Assembly (NCBI RefSeq): GCF_018987235.1
Contig: NZ_CP072197.1
Coordinates: forward strand, 1,116,001 to 1,180,000
DNA length: 64,000 nt
Direction: 5' to 3'
Source of the DNA: Lactobacillus crispatus
GTDB lineage: Bacteria; Bacillota; Bacilli; Lactobacillales; Lactobacillaceae
Under the pieces are notes generated by a model. That model was not told the DNA's origin. It saw only the letters and a list, made by a program, of their open reading frames with translations, and made no database searches. Positions 16,157-25,758 of this stretch are shown one piece after another (position 1 is the first letter of the stretch; every line of letters begins with the position of its first letter). The position numbers and the translations under genes are program-made.

Positions 16157-16771
16157 CTAATATGGATAATTATTTAAATGATCTTGATCAGTAATCTGAC
16201 GTATTACTTTAGCCGGTACCCCTAGTGCCAATGAATTATCTGGAATATCTTTAGTAACTACCGATCCAGCTCCAATAACGCAATTTTTACCAATTTTTAC
16301 GCCGGGACAAACAGTAACATTGCTGGCTAACCAACAATTATCGCCAACAGTGATAGCTGCTCCATATTCAATATCGGCTATTTTTCCGTCTGATTGCTTG
16401 CGAGCATTTCTTTGAGTTGGCAACAAAGGATGCAATGGAGTCGCAAATGTTACGTTAGGTCCACACATTACATTATTTCCAATTGTTACGGGACAAGTAT
16501 CCAAAATAGTCAAATTGAAATTAGAATAAAAATTATCTCCTAAGTGTGTAAATTGGCCATAATCCACTTCAATTGGTCCTTGTAAATATACATTTTGACC
16601 ATGATTCGGAAAAAGACGATCGATAATTGCTTTCCGTTCTACCTCATCTTCATCAGTAGTCATGTTGTAATCACGTGATAAGCGATGAGCTAAACTGGAA
16701 ATCTTTTTCAGTTCTTCAGTATCTGGGCGATATGGTTTGCCTGCCAACATTTTTTTAGTATTTTCTTCCAT
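16157..16771 (-). CDS. Maltose/galactoside O-acetyltransferase family (hexapeptide repeat)
   Basis: A 204-residue left-handed beta-helix acetyltransferase. The N-terminal Maa domain (MLAGKPYRPDTEEL...) is followed by hexapeptide repeats from about residue 60, with TFATPLHPLLP holding the catalytic His, and the typical end GAGSVVTKDIPDNSLALGVPAKVIR. Enzymes of this type move acetyl from acetyl-CoA to sugar 6-hydroxyls, perhaps for detoxification. It lies 16 bases downstream of the disrupted GNAT gene, so it may once have shared its transcript; the two IS copies upstream could now affect expression. Confidence 0.9.
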   Translation of the reverse strand: MEENTKKMLAGKPYRPDTEELKKISSLAHRLSRDYNMTTDEDEVERKAIIDRLFPNHGQNVYLQGPIEVDYGQFTHLGDNFYSNFNLTILDTCPVTIGNNVMCGPNVTFATPLHPLLPTQRNARKQSDGKIADIEYGAAITVGDNCWLASNVTVCPGVKIGKNCVIGAGSVVTKDIPDNSLALGVPAKVIRQITDQDHLNNYPY

Positions 16772-17030
16772 CGATAAAGCCTACTTTCTAATTTAATCGC
16801 TTACTTAAATAAATCATGTCTAGTAGCTGATGTCCAGCTTCAAAAATCGGATGATCATAATTTTTTACAAAAAAATCTTTGATCTTACCTGAGCGTTTAA
16901 AACCACATTTTTCATAAAAAGGAATAGTTAAGGGGCTATCACCCGTTCCAACTTGCAAAATTTGATATTTATTTTGATACTTCTTAGCAATAAAATTAAT
17001 CAAATGTTTAGCATACCCTTTACCTTGATC

Positions 17031-18402
17031 GAGACTGTAAAATAGTTTGTGTAAGGATGAATGATTCCTTAAATTTATTTCTTTAAACATTAGAAAAAGG
17101 AGTTCCTTTCTCGTATGATTGGTTTGAACAAAAAAACACATACAGAAAGAAGAACTCCTTCATGAATGATTTTACCAAAGATTTTGCTCAAGCTCTATTC
17201 AATCCAGACAAAATAAATGATTTATTGCGCAAAGAGCTACAACAGGCTGTTAATAACTTGCTAGAAGCTGAGTTGACTGCCTTTCTAGGCTATGATCCCT
17301 ATGCCAGAAATGGCTGGAATACTGGCAATTCTAGAAATGGTGCTTATTTCCGCAAGGTTGATACCCAGTTTGGACCAATTGAAGTGCAAGTGCCTCGAGA
17401 CCGCAACGGTCAGTTTCATCAGCACACGCTGCCTGACTACAAGCAGCACTCTGATGTTTTGGAAAGCACGATTATCAAGCTATACTCCAAAGGCGTAACT
17501 ACCAGAGAAATCGCTGACTTGATTGAGAAAATGTATGGCAGTCATTATAGTCCAGCTCAAGTATCAAATATTTCCAAGCAGATGCTCCCCAAGATTGAGG
17601 CTTATCACAAGCGCAAGCTAAGCGACAAGTTTTTCTGTGTCTATTTGGATGCGACATACCTTCCTTTGCGCCGAGAAACGTTTGAGCGTGAAGCAGTATA
17701 TATTGCCATTGGCATTAAACCTAATGGACATAAGGAAGTCATTGACTACTGCATTGCTCCTAGTGAGAACATTGAAGTTTGGACAGAGATGCTTCAAAAC
17801 ATGAAGTCCAGAGGCTTGAAGCAAGTTGAGCTTTTTCTTTCTGATGGTGTTGTTGGCATGAAAACAGCCTTGGCCAGGACTTATCCTAAAGCTCATTTTC
17901 AACGCTGCCTGGTTCATGTCATGCGCAATATCTGCGCTAAAGTACGCGTCGACGATCGTGAAAAGATCATGAACGAATTCAAGCAGATACATCAACAGAC
18001 AAGCAAAAAAGAAGCTGCAGCTGTCTTGCACAAATTCTATGCCAAATGGAATAAAGCTTATAGCCATGTCATCAAAGGTTTGAAGGAAATTGAGCCCGAT
18101 CTGCTAGTCTTCTACAATTATCCCAAACAAATCAGAGCTTCAATTTATTCAACCAATATGATTGAATCCTTTAACAACGTCATCAAGCGTAAAGCTAAGC
18201 CTAAGGCAGAATTTCCAACTGAACAGTCGCTTGATGCATTTATTGGCATCCAGGCAATGAGCTACAATGACCGTTATTTCAATCGAATTCATAAAGGCTT
18301 TGGTCAGGTTCAGGACACCTTAGAATCCTACTTTGATTAAATAAATAATTAAAAAATCAATTTACGAGAAAGATCTATTTACACAAAAGATTTGACAGTT
18401 TC
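17031..18402 (+). mobile_element. IS256-family insertion sequence, copy 2
   Basis: 1372 bp, as copy 1, with target duplication CCTTGATC at 17023-17030 and 18403-18410. It sits 11 bases from copy 3, in the same orientation. Confidence 0.97.
17162..18340 (+). CDS. IS256-family transposase (copy 2)
   Basis: 392 residues, identical to the copy 1 protein, with D163, D228 and E335 intact. The start-sequestering hairpin is present upstream. Confidence 0.97.
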   Translation: MNDFTKDFAQALFNPDKINDLLRKELQQAVNNLLEAELTAFLGYDPYARNGWNTGNSRNGAYFRKVDTQFGPIEVQVPRDRNGQFHQHTLPDYKQHSDVLESTIIKLYSKGVTTREIADLIEKMYGSHYSPAQVSNISKQMLPKIEAYHKRKLSDKFFCVYLDATYLPLRRETFEREAVYIAIGIKPNGHKEVIDYCIAPSENIEVWTEMLQNMKSRGLKQVELFLSDGVVGMKTALARTYPKAHFQRCLVHVMRNICAKVRVDDREKIMNEFKQIHQQTSKKEAAAVLHKFYAKWNKAYSHVIKGLKEIEPDLLVFYNYPKQIRASIYSTNMIESFNNVIKRKAKPKAEFPTEQSLDAFIGIQAMSYNDRYFNRIHKGFGQVQDTLESYFD

Positions 18403-18413
18403 CCTTGATCTTC

Positions 18414-19785
18414 GAGACTGTAAAATAGTTTGTGTAAGGATGAATGATTCCTTAAATTTATTTCTTTAAACATTAGAAAAAGGAGTTCCTTTCTCGTATG
18501 ATTGGTTTGAACAAAAAAACACATACAGAAAGAAGAACTCCTTCATGAATGATTTTACCAAAGATTTTGCTCAAGCTCTATTCAATCCGGACAAAATAAA
18601 TGATTTATTGCGCAAAGAGCTACAACAGGCTGTTAATAACTTGTTAGAAGCTGAATTGACTGCATTTCTGGGCTATGATCCCTATGCCAGAAATGGCTGG
18701 AATACTGGCAACTCTAGAAATGGTGCTTATTTCCGCAAAGTTGATACGCAATTTGGCCCAATTGAAGTGCAAGTGCCTCGGGATCGCAACGGTCAATTTC
18801 ATCAGCACACGCTGCCTGACTACAAGCAGCACTCTGATGTTTTGGAAAATATGGTCATCAAGCTTTATTCAAAAGGCGTGACTACCAGAGAAATAGCTGA
18901 TCTAATTGAAAAGATGTATGGCAGCCATTATAGCCCGGCTCAGGTATCAAATATTTCCAAGCAGATGATTCCAAAGGTTGAGGCTTACCACAAACGCAAG
19001 CTAAGCGACAAGTTCTTCTGCATTTATCTGGATGCGACATACCTTCCTTTGCGCCGGGAAACGTTTGAGCGTGAAGTAGTCTATATTGCAATTGGCATCA
19101 AGCCTAATGGGCACAAGGCAGTCATTGACTACTGCATTGCTCCTAGCGAGAACATTGAAGTCTGGACAGAGATGCTTCAAAACATGAAATCCCGAGGCTT
19201 AAAGCAAGTTGAGCTTTTTCTTTCAGATGGCGTTGTTGGCATGAAAACAGCCTTGGCTAGAACTTATCCTAAAGCTCATTTTCAACGCTGTTTGGTTCAT
19301 GTCATGCGCAATATCTGCGCTAAAGTACGCGTCGACGATCGTGAAAAGATCATGAACGAATTCAAACAGGTACATCAACAGACAAACAAAGAAGAAGCCA
19401 TAGCTGTCCTGCATGACTTCTATACCAAATGGGGCAAGGTTTACAGTCATGTTATCAGAAGCTTGAAAGACATAGAACCAGATCTGCTGGTCTTTTATAA
19501 CTATCCCAAGCAGATCAGAGCTTCAATTTATTCGACTAACATGATTGAATCATTTAACAATGTGATCAAGCGCAAAGCTAAGCCTAAGGCAGAATTTCCA
19601 ACTGAACAGTCGCTTGATGCTTTTATTGGTATTCAGGCAATGAGCTACAATGACCGTTATTTCAATCGAATTCATAAAGGCTTCGGTCAAGTTCAGGACA
19701 CCTTAGAATCCTACTTTGATTAAATAAATAATTAAAAAATCAATTTACGAGAAAGATCTATTTACACAAAAGATTTGACAGTTTC
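18414..19785 (+). mobile_element. IS256-family insertion sequence, copy 3 (divergent variant)
   Basis: 1372 bp with the same terminal repeats and its own target duplication, TGATCTTC, at 18406-18413 and 19786-19793. This overlaps the duplication of copy 2 by five bases, so the two elements inserted independently three bases apart. Internal sequence differs from the other copies in patches while the ends are the same. Confidence 0.97.
18545..19723 (+). CDS. IS256-family transposase (copy 3, variant)
   Basis: 392 residues with about 19 substitutions relative to the other copies, clustered at 102-104 (NMV for STI), 142-145 and 276-310 (for example HDFYTKWGKV for HKFYAKWNKA). All catalytic residues are kept, so it is likely functional. 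The clustering between identical stretches suggests recombination between element variants. Confidence 0.95.
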   Translation: MNDFTKDFAQALFNPDKINDLLRKELQQAVNNLLEAELTAFLGYDPYARNGWNTGNSRNGAYFRKVDTQFGPIEVQVPRDRNGQFHQHTLPDYKQHSDVLENMVIKLYSKGVTTREIADLIEKMYGSHYSPAQVSNISKQMIPKVEAYHKRKLSDKFFCIYLDATYLPLRRETFEREVVYIAIGIKPNGHKAVIDYCIAPSENIEVWTEMLQNMKSRGLKQVELFLSDGVVGMKTALARTYPKAHFQRCLVHVMRNICAKVRVDDREKIMNEFKQVHQQTNKEEAIAVLHDFYTKWGKVYSHVIRSLKDIEPDLLVFYNYPKQIRASIYSTNMIESFNNVIKRKAKPKAEFPTEQSLDAFIGIQAMSYNDRYFNRIHKGFGQVQDTLESYFD

Positions 19786-20092
19786 TGATCTTCTGGATAA
19801 GTGGCTATATTTTTTATTTCTACTGTATTACCATTTTCAACCGTAATAACACATTCAGATCTAACTTTTCCTTTATCAATCAAGATATACATAATTCCAC
19901 GTTCTAAATAGCGATCAATCATACTCTCTTGTTCATCAGCTAACAAAAGTAAGTCTATATACTGCTTCTTATTAGATTTTATCTCTTTAATTTCCATGAT
20001 TATTTTCCAATTAATTTAAAATTTTTCTCTTTCTACTCATATTCTATGATAAACTCATTATTGTTATAAAAATAAGTATAAACGAGGAAAAA

Positions 20093-20725
20093 ATGCGCAA
20101 AAAAAATATTTATTCTATTTGTATCGGATTACCGATCTTTTTGATTCTTGCATTCTCTATTATGGCTCATGCAAGTTGGGTTACCGGCTTTGACAATTTC
20201 TTTGAAGGCTTAGTCCACAGTATTCCTAATCTGCAGAGCATTATGCATGTAATTACATTTTTAGCAGATACTAAAGTTGACTTAGTTTGGATGCTGTTGA
20301 TAGCTGTCATTCTTTGGCTGAAAAAGCAGCGTCCTCTTTCGGCAAGTATTGTCATTTCACTAGTTACAGCTGATGCTTTTGGTTGGATTGTTAAACATAT
20401 AATCCAACGGGCACGACCAACTGCTCACTTAGCTGCTGATGATGGCTTCAGTTTTCCTAGTGGCCACACATTAGGAATGGCGATCATTGTTTTCTGGCTA
20501 ATACTAATATTGATTCCAGCTTTAGTTAAAAATAAAACTGCTAAAATCTGGCTCACTGTTTTATTAGCTATTTGGCTTGTTTTAGTAATGATTTCAAGAG
20601 TTTATCTCTACGCTCACTGGCCAAGTGATGTTTGCGGCTCAGTTGCTATAGGCTTAATGTGGATTGGCTTAGTAGATGCAATTTGGGATAAAGTTACTCC
20701 ACAAACAGACAAAAATAATTTTTAA
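20093..20725 (+). CDS. PAP2-superfamily membrane phosphatase
   Basis: A 210-residue integral membrane phosphatase with about six hydrophobic segments. The three PAP2 motifs are clear: KHIIQRARP (about 101-109), PSGH (about 122-125) and SRVYLYAHWPSDV (about 163-175), with the two catalytic His residues. Such enzymes dephosphorylate phosphatidate, phosphatidylglycerophosphate or undecaprenyl pyrophosphate; which one applies here cannot be told. Ribosome-binding site GAGGAAAAA. Ends in a terminator at 20731-20765. Confidence 0.9.
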   Translation: MRKKNIYSICIGLPIFLILAFSIMAHASWVTGFDNFFEGLVHSIPNLQSIMHVITFLADTKVDLVWMLLIAVILWLKKQRPLSASIVISLVTADAFGWIVKHIIQRARPTAHLAADDGFSFPSGHTLGMAIIVFWLILILIPALVKNKTAKIWLTVLLAIWLVLVMISRVYLYAHWPSDVCGSVAIGLMWIGLVDAIWDKVTPQTDKNNF

Positions 20726-20730
20726 GATTA

Positions 20731-20765
20731 AAAATAGTCGACGATAAGTCGGCTATTTATTTTGG
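20731..20765 (+). terminator. Terminator of the PAP2 gene
   Basis: AAATAGTCGAC (20732-20742) pairs with GTCGGCTATTT (20748-20758) with one G-U pair, followed by T-rich sequence. Confidence 0.75.
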
Positions 20766-20900
20766 GCAAAAAGAAAAAGTCACTAAGGAAAATGTCCTTA
20801 ATGGCTTTTCTACACCTTCAAATTTCTTCCTATCAGCAGATGTCATAAGAAACATCTTGCTTAGCCTTTTCATCCTCGGAGCGCTCATCACACGCTCCGC
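20765..20900 (-). ncRNA. Candidate small RNA with its own promoter and terminator
   Basis: On the minus strand a TATTAT -10 (20905-20910) is followed at once by a hairpin, CGGAGCG/CGCTCCG (20877-20899), a second hairpin, AGATGT/ACATCT with a GC clamp (20836-20860), and a final stem, TAAGGA/TCCTTA (20784-20800), followed by TTTTTC. No open frame of note lies inside and no gene follows: the PAP2 gene converges from the other side. It therefore looks like a stand-alone RNA of about 135 bases. It matches no riboswitch class I know. The -35 (TTTATC) is weak. An orphaned leader, cut off by rearrangement, is the alternative. Confidence 0.5.
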
Positions 20901-20964
20901 TACTATAATATCAAATAAAAATAAAAAGATAAAGATTTTTACTTGATAAATTTCAAAAAAAGTA

Positions 20965-22128
20965 CCCGGATTTAAAATTGAAGTGCAACACCAAGTGTTA
21001 AACAAAAAGGCCATGAAGACCTAAACTTGAAGTGACGAAAAATCAAGAAAGGAAGATCTTCATGACCAATTCAAATTCTAGCATTTCTAAGCACTATCAT
21101 CAATTAACCAGCGTACAACGTGGACAAATTCAAGCAATGCTGGATTCCGGCATAACTTCCCGTACTGTTATCGCTCAAGAAGTCGGCTGCCATAAGTCGA
21201 CAATCAGTCGCGAAATCAAACGCGGAAGCGTCCTGCAAAGAGACAGCAGCTATTTATTGTATGAGCACTATTACGCTGATACTGCACAGCTTTATTATGA
21301 GAAGCGTCGCAAAAACTGCTATCAGCGCAATCCATTGAAGCATTATGCTGTCTTTTTGAGAATGCTCTCCAGACGCTTCAAAGCTAAATTTGATGCCACC
21401 AGCATCGATGAATTCGTTGGTGAATTCAAAAGGACTATGCCAGGCTACCCTTGTCCCAGCACACCAACTGTCTATCGCTATATTGATCAGGGCTTGCTGG
21501 ACATAAGCAATATTGATCTGCCTATGAAGCTCAAAAGACGCAGGAACAAGCGTCATCACGGCCAGAGCGGTCATGCTTTGCACAAGAAGAATCTTGGCAA
21601 TTCCATTGAACAGCGTCCTAAAGAGATTGAAGACAGAAAAACGCCGCTGCACTGGGAAGGAGATCTGGTTAAAGGCGTCAGACGCAAGAATCAGCCTGCT
21701 TTAATGACTTTGACCGAAAGAACCACACGCTTTGAAGTAGTTATCAAGATTCCTGACTATCGGGCAAGCACATGCCAAAGGCTGCTTCAAAATGAGATTG
21801 ACAGACATCCTGCCTGGTTTAAATCGATCACGTTTGACAATGGCTCTGAGTTTGCGGATATGACCAAGATCAAAGGCTGCCAGATCTACTTCGCCCACCC
21901 ATATTCTCCATGGGAAAGAGGCACCAATGAGAACTGCAATGGACTTCTGCGTCAATTCTTCCCTAAAGGCAAAAGCATGAAAGATAAGTCAGCTGCTTAT
22001 GTTCAACAGGCAACTGATGCCATTAACCGCAAACATCGTCGAATCCTTCAATATCACACAGCAGAAGAACTCTTCAAGCAATATATTTCCTCATAGCCTA
22101 ACTGTTGCACTTAATTTGACAATTCAGG
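20965..22128 (+). mobile_element. IS30-family insertion sequence, copy A
   Basis: 1164 bp with imperfect 25-bp inverted ends, starting CCCGGATTTAAAATTG on the left and CCTGAATTGTCAAATT on the right and sharing AAGTGCAAC inward. Identical 13-bp flanks, TTCAAAAAAAGTA, occur at 20952-20964 and 22129-22141. Confidence 0.95.
21062..22096 (+). CDS. IS30-family transposase (copy A)
   Basis: 344 residues from the ATG at 21062 (GAAAGGAAG upstream); an in-frame GTG at 21032 is less likely. An N-terminal helix-turn-helix (QLTSVQRGQIQAMLDSG..., SRTVIAQEVGCHKSTISRE) precedes the DDE core, with the residues at D211 (WEGDLV), D269 (FDNGSEF) and E300 (RGTNEN) counted from the GTG. CATGAAGA (21012-21019) can pair with TCTTCATG over the start codon. 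Confidence 0.96.
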   Translation: MTNSNSSISKHYHQLTSVQRGQIQAMLDSGITSRTVIAQEVGCHKSTISREIKRGSVLQRDSSYLLYEHYYADTAQLYYEKRRKNCYQRNPLKHYAVFLRMLSRRFKAKFDATSIDEFVGEFKRTMPGYPCPSTPTVYRYIDQGLLDISNIDLPMKLKRRRNKRHHGQSGHALHKKNLGNSIEQRPKEIEDRKTPLHWEGDLVKGVRRKNQPALMTLTERTTRFEVVIKIPDYRASTCQRLLQNEIDRHPAWFKSITFDNGSEFADMTKIKGCQIYFAHPYSPWERGTNENCNGLLRQFFPKGKSMKDKSAAYVQQATDAINRKHRRILQYHTAEELFKQYISS

Positions 22129-22157
22129 TTCAAAAAAAGTATATGAATTTTTAAAAA

Positions 22158-23147
22158 TCAAATTTGTATATTGCTATCATTTTTAACCTTTTTTAGCTCT
22201 GATTTAACTGATTTGCTTTTAGTATTGTTAATTGTCTTAAAAAAGGCGGAAATTTGGCCAATTTCTTTTTCGGTAGTCGAACAACAGCCACCTATTATTC
22301 TAGCACCATGTTCATACCACTCTTGACTTAACTTTTTAAAATCGAATTTTGCATTAAATGGAATCCAATTGCGCTCAAATTCGTTATAAACGCCACCCAA
22401 GTTAGGATAAATGACAATTTGTTTATCAGTAAAATCATGAATTTTATCAATTACTGCAGTTGCTAAAAATGGTTTAAAGCAATTGGCTCCAATCGCAAAT
22501 ACTTGATCATATTCATTAAGCTTTTGCACTACCCGCTTTAAAGGAGTGCCATCACTAATTTTAGTTGTATCATGCAATGTAAAACTTACATACACTGGAA
22601 TTTCCGGAGCATTTTCCTTTAACCAATCTAAGATTGCTACAACTTCATCCAATTTAGGCTGAGTTTCAAGTGCGAGACAATCAGGTTTATTTGCCAATAA
22701 AATCTTCAATCGTGGTAAATGAAAATTAAGATATTCCTCCGTTGTTAGAGAATAATCTCCGCGAAATTCATCCCCTTGAGCTAAATATGCACCATAAGGT
22801 CCTACTGAAGCCGCTACATAATTATGAATTCCCGTTGTCTTTGCAAAATCATCACGGGCTTTTTTGGCAATTTGAACTGCATTAGTAATCAATTTAGTAG
22901 CCTGGTCTTGTGTAAAACCATGTTTTTCAAAAGCTGGGATATTTGCTTGATAAGTATCAGTAATTGCCATCTGGGCTCCAGCCTTAAAATAATTCATATG
23001 TACTTGATAAATTTGAGCAAGATTATGTTCTAATGCAATTGCTGTCCAAAGTTCATTATTTGTATCAATGCCTAACTTTTCAAGAGCTGTAGACATTGCA
23101 CCATCTAAGATTAATCCTCGATCACGGATCTGTTTGAGCAAATTCAT
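22158..23147 (-). CDS. mmuM: Homocysteine S-methyltransferase
   Basis: A 329-residue Pcf/MmuM-type enzyme that methylates homocysteine to methionine using S-methylmethionine or S-adenosylmethionine. Seen are GLILDGAMSTALE at the N-terminus, DTYQAN, and the zinc-binding Cys residues in GANCFKP (about 222-228) and IGGCCSTT (about 287-294). The usual GGCCRTTP reads GGCCSTTE here, with the Cys pair kept. The C-terminus carries a short Lys-rich extension beyond the family end. The ATG at 23147 is chosen because AAGGTGAG precedes it; the in-frame GTG at 23156 is inside that sequence. A second, truncated mmuM lies at 38961-39118. Confidence 0.9.
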   Translation of the reverse strand: MNLLKQIRDRGLILDGAMSTALEKLGIDTNNELWTAIALEHNLAQIYQVHMNYFKAGAQMAITDTYQANIPAFEKHGFTQDQATKLITNAVQIAKKARDDFAKTTGIHNYVAASVGPYGAYLAQGDEFRGDYSLTTEEYLNFHLPRLKILLANKPDCLALETQPKLDEVVAILDWLKENAPEIPVYVSFTLHDTTKISDGTPLKRVVQKLNEYDQVFAIGANCFKPFLATAVIDKIHDFTDKQIVIYPNLGGVYNEFERNWIPFNAKFDFKKLSQEWYEHGARIIGGCCSTTEKEIGQISAFFKTINNTKSKSVKSELKKVKNDSNIQI

Positions 23148-23308
23148 TTTTCTCACCTTAGTATAAATTGAGTAGATAGTTAATATACAGTTAATTTATA
23201 TTTAATATTACATTAATCTTAGATCTGTTTCAAATATTATTTCTTCCTATGTCTTATTTTTTAGCTACAGTTTGCTATAAATTTATTTAATGCTATTTTC
23301 ATATAATA

Positions 23309-25540
23309 TTAAAATAGATTTTCGAAATCATGTAAATAATTGGCCAAATAGTGTGCCGTTAAACTTTCAGGCTTTTGCTTTAATTCTAAAGGCTTACCCT
23401 CTTGGACAATCCGACCACCGTTTTTACCACCACGTGGGCCTAAATCAATCATGTAATCACAATTGACAATTAAATTTAAATCATGAGTGATTGTAATAAT
23501 GGTAGCTCCCTGATCTAACAACTTTTGCATTACTTGGACCAGAACCTTCACGTCAAGAGGATGCAAGCCAATCGTAGGTTCATCGAAAACAAACAATGTA
23601 TCATTTTGTTTATGACTAAGATGAGTAACAAGTTTAAGGCGCTGAGCTTCTCCACCTGACAAAGTTGGTGTATCTTCTCCCAAATGTAAGTAATCCAAGC
23701 CTACTTCTTTTAACAATTTTAGCTCTCGTTCAATCTTAGGCACTTTAACAAAAATCGGTAGAGCTTCATTAACATCTAGATTTAGGACATCAACAATTGA
23801 CAGATCATGCCACTTCACCTTTTGTACATCTTGATTATAACGATCACCATGACAGGTTGGACAGACTTGTTGCATATCTGGTAAAAATTGGATATCAAGA
23901 GTCACAATTCCTGTACCACCACAAGTAGGACAAGCTCCTTGTTTATTATTATATGAAAACCAACTTGGCGTATAATGCTTCTTTTTAGCGAGTGGCTGAC
24001 TAGCATATAACTTTCGTAAATTGTCCATAATTGAAGTATAAGTTGCTACAGTTGACCGAGTACTTTTACCAATTGGAGATGCATCAACACTTACTACATT
24101 TGAAATTGGGCTAGAAAAGCTACTAATTTGTTTTGGCAATTTTTCACTTTTGCTTTTTGCTATAATAGCGGGCACTAAACTATCCAAAATCAAACTAGTT
24201 TTACCGGCACCTGAAAAACCAGTTACTGCAGTTAATTGGTTTAGTGGGATTTTAGTTTTTACATCATGTAAATTAAAATATTGCTTTACTTCAAATGAAA
24301 TAGAATCGGAATTTATTTGATTGGCTGGCTCTCTGGCAAGTAGCTTAGCACTGCCATCCAAATATGGTCGAATTAAAGAATGCTGATCATGTTTGATTGC
24401 AGTAATTGAACCTTGATCCAAAATCTGACCACCTTTTTTACCTGAACCTGGTCCAATCTCAATTACCTCATCAGCTGCTTTAATAATGTCAACATTATGA
24501 TCAACAACTACTAATGAATTGCCCTGAGCAACTAATTTTCGTAAAACCTTAATTAATCCTGCAACATTAGCAGGATGGAGACCAATAGAAGGCTCATCCA
24601 AGACATATAAAACTCCAGTAGTTTCAGTACGTAATGTTCTTGCTAATTGAATTCGTTGCAATTCACCTGTCGATAAGGTATTTCCACTTCTAGCCATAGT
24701 CAAATAGTCTAGCCCTAAGTCTAATAATGGTTGCAAATTATCCAAAAACTCCTGAATAATCGAATGAGCCATTTTATGCATATTAGTTGGTAAAGTTGCT
24801 TGCACATCTTTAACCCAGGTAACTAAATCACCTAACTGCATTTCGGCCACCTGATTAATATTTTGCTTACCGATCAGCTGTTGTAACAATTCTGGTTTCA
24901 AACGACTACCATGACAAAGTGGACAAGTCGAATAAGTAAAGAATTCGGCTATTCTTTTTTGCGCACGTTCTGATTTGCTGCTCTTTGCTGAGCGGTAAAC
25001 GGCTTGCCGAGCATTTTCATATAAGGCATTAAAATCATGAAATACCCTGCCAGTTCCTGATAAAAAGTCCATTTTATATTTCTTTTCAGGACCATTTAAG
25101 ACAAAATCTTTTTCTTTATCAGTAAGATCTTTATAAGGAATGTCGATCCTAACACCAGCATGCTCTGCAACGTTAGGCATAAAGTTCCGTCCTGGCAAGC
25201 TCCAAGATGCAACTGCACCATCTTTAATTGACAAATTTTCATCCGTAATCAGTTTAGATTCATCTAGTTGCCGTACCTTACCAGTTCCACCACACTCAGT
25301 ACATGCACCATCTGAATTAAAAGCAAATTGTTCGGCACTTGGTGCATAAAATTTTACACCACAGACTGGACAAGTTAATTGTCCCATTTGCTCACCTGAC
25401 ATACTCATTGCCTTTGCAATTGCCAAACTCGGCTTCAAGCGGTGTCCATTAGGACAAACTGGAGAACCCAAACGAGAGAAAATTAAGCGTAAAACATTAA
25501 AAGTCTCACTCATGGTTCCTACTGTAGCTCGCTCATTTGG
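23309..25540 (-). pseudogene. UvrA-like ABC ATPase lacking its N-terminus
   Basis: About 740 residues of a UvrA paralogue (UvrA2-like class). Kept are zinc-type Cys motifs (CPVC/CTECGG, CPLCHGSRL, CPTCGGTG, CPTCHGDR), the signature and Walker B of the first ATPase (NTLSTGELQR, VLDEPSIGLHP), and the full second ATPase: Walker A GFSGAGKTSL, signature TLSGGEAQR, Walker B VFDEPTIGLHP. The coding match starts abruptly at PNERATVGTMSETFNVLRLIFSRLG, just after an in-frame TAA near 25547. In the family about 120 residues, including the first Walker A, precede this point. A shortened protein could start at the ATG 25511-25513, but it would have only one complete ATPase site. The break borders unrelated DNA, so this is a deletion. 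Confidence 0.85.
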
Positions 25541-25558
25541 TACACTTTAAGTAGATAA

Positions 25559-25573
25559 AGTAAGCGCTTACTT
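25559..25573 (+). promoter_or_regulatory. Palindromic cre-like site
   Basis: AGTAAGCGCTTACT is a perfect palindrome fitting the core of CcpA cre sites (NNTAARCGYTTANN). It lies about 30 bases before the small ORF at 25602. Confidence 0.55.
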
Positions 25574-25601
25574 TTAAAAGACATAGAAATGAGGTGTTGT
25601 T

Positions 25602-25706
25602 GTGATATTGATTAAAGAAACCGTTGTTTTTTCTTTTGATAGATATAAAAATACCACATATTTAGAAACACCTATCAAGCTAGGAGTCATGCGTAACGGC
25701 GCTTGA
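25602..25706 (+). CDS. Small 34-residue ORF, perhaps a gene remnant
   Basis: A GTG-start ORF (ILIKETVVFSFDRYKN..., ending VMRNGA) has a GAGGTG ribosome-binding site, a cre-like palindrome upstream and a clean terminator about 20 bases downstream. That is a complete expression cassette around a peptide I do not recognise. The most likely reading is the scar of a deleted, carbon-regulated gene; the deletion may also have removed the start of the neighbouring UvrA-like gene. A real small protein is possible. Confidence 0.35.
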   Translation: MILIKETVVFSFDRYKNTTYLETPIKLGVMRNGA

Positions 25707-25724
25707 TTCGTGTCCTAAATAAAA

Positions 25725-25758
25725 AATGAGGGTTACATTTTGTAACTCTTATTTTTGT
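25725..25758 (+). terminator. Terminator after the small ORF
   Basis: AATGAGGGTTACA (25725-25737) pairs with TGTAACTCTTATT (25741-25753), with G-U pairs, followed by T. Confidence 0.75.

Larger units (their letters stand above)
16788..19997 (-). pseudogene. GNAT acetyltransferase gene split by two IS256 elements
   Basis: Reading leftward, the start (MEIKEIKSNKKQ..., ending IATYPEDQ) lies at 19997-19786 and the remainder (GKGYAKHLINFIAKK...YLSKRLN) at about 17030-16788. Removing both elements and one copy of each duplication restores an open frame across ATYPEDQGKGYAKHL, where QGKGYA is the acetyl-CoA-binding loop of GNAT enzymes. The joined product is about 150 residues. Both halves lack essential parts, so the function is lost. 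The insertions lie exactly in the cofactor loop. Confidence 0.92.

Noticed and set aside
20757..21014. Leftward 85-codon ORF starting in the IS30 end (MAFLFNTWCC...).
   Set aside because: It runs across the IS boundary into the candidate small RNA, has no conserved features, and the same IS-derived start appears wherever this end faces open sequence.
21254..21652. 132-codon antisense ORF in the IS30 transposase gene.
   Set aside because: A shadow frame opposite the transposase, present only because the same element is repeated.
23148..23308. Possible SAM or T-box leader before mmuM.
   Set aside because: No conserved SAM-aptamer or T-box sequence and no terminator/antiterminator pair is visible.
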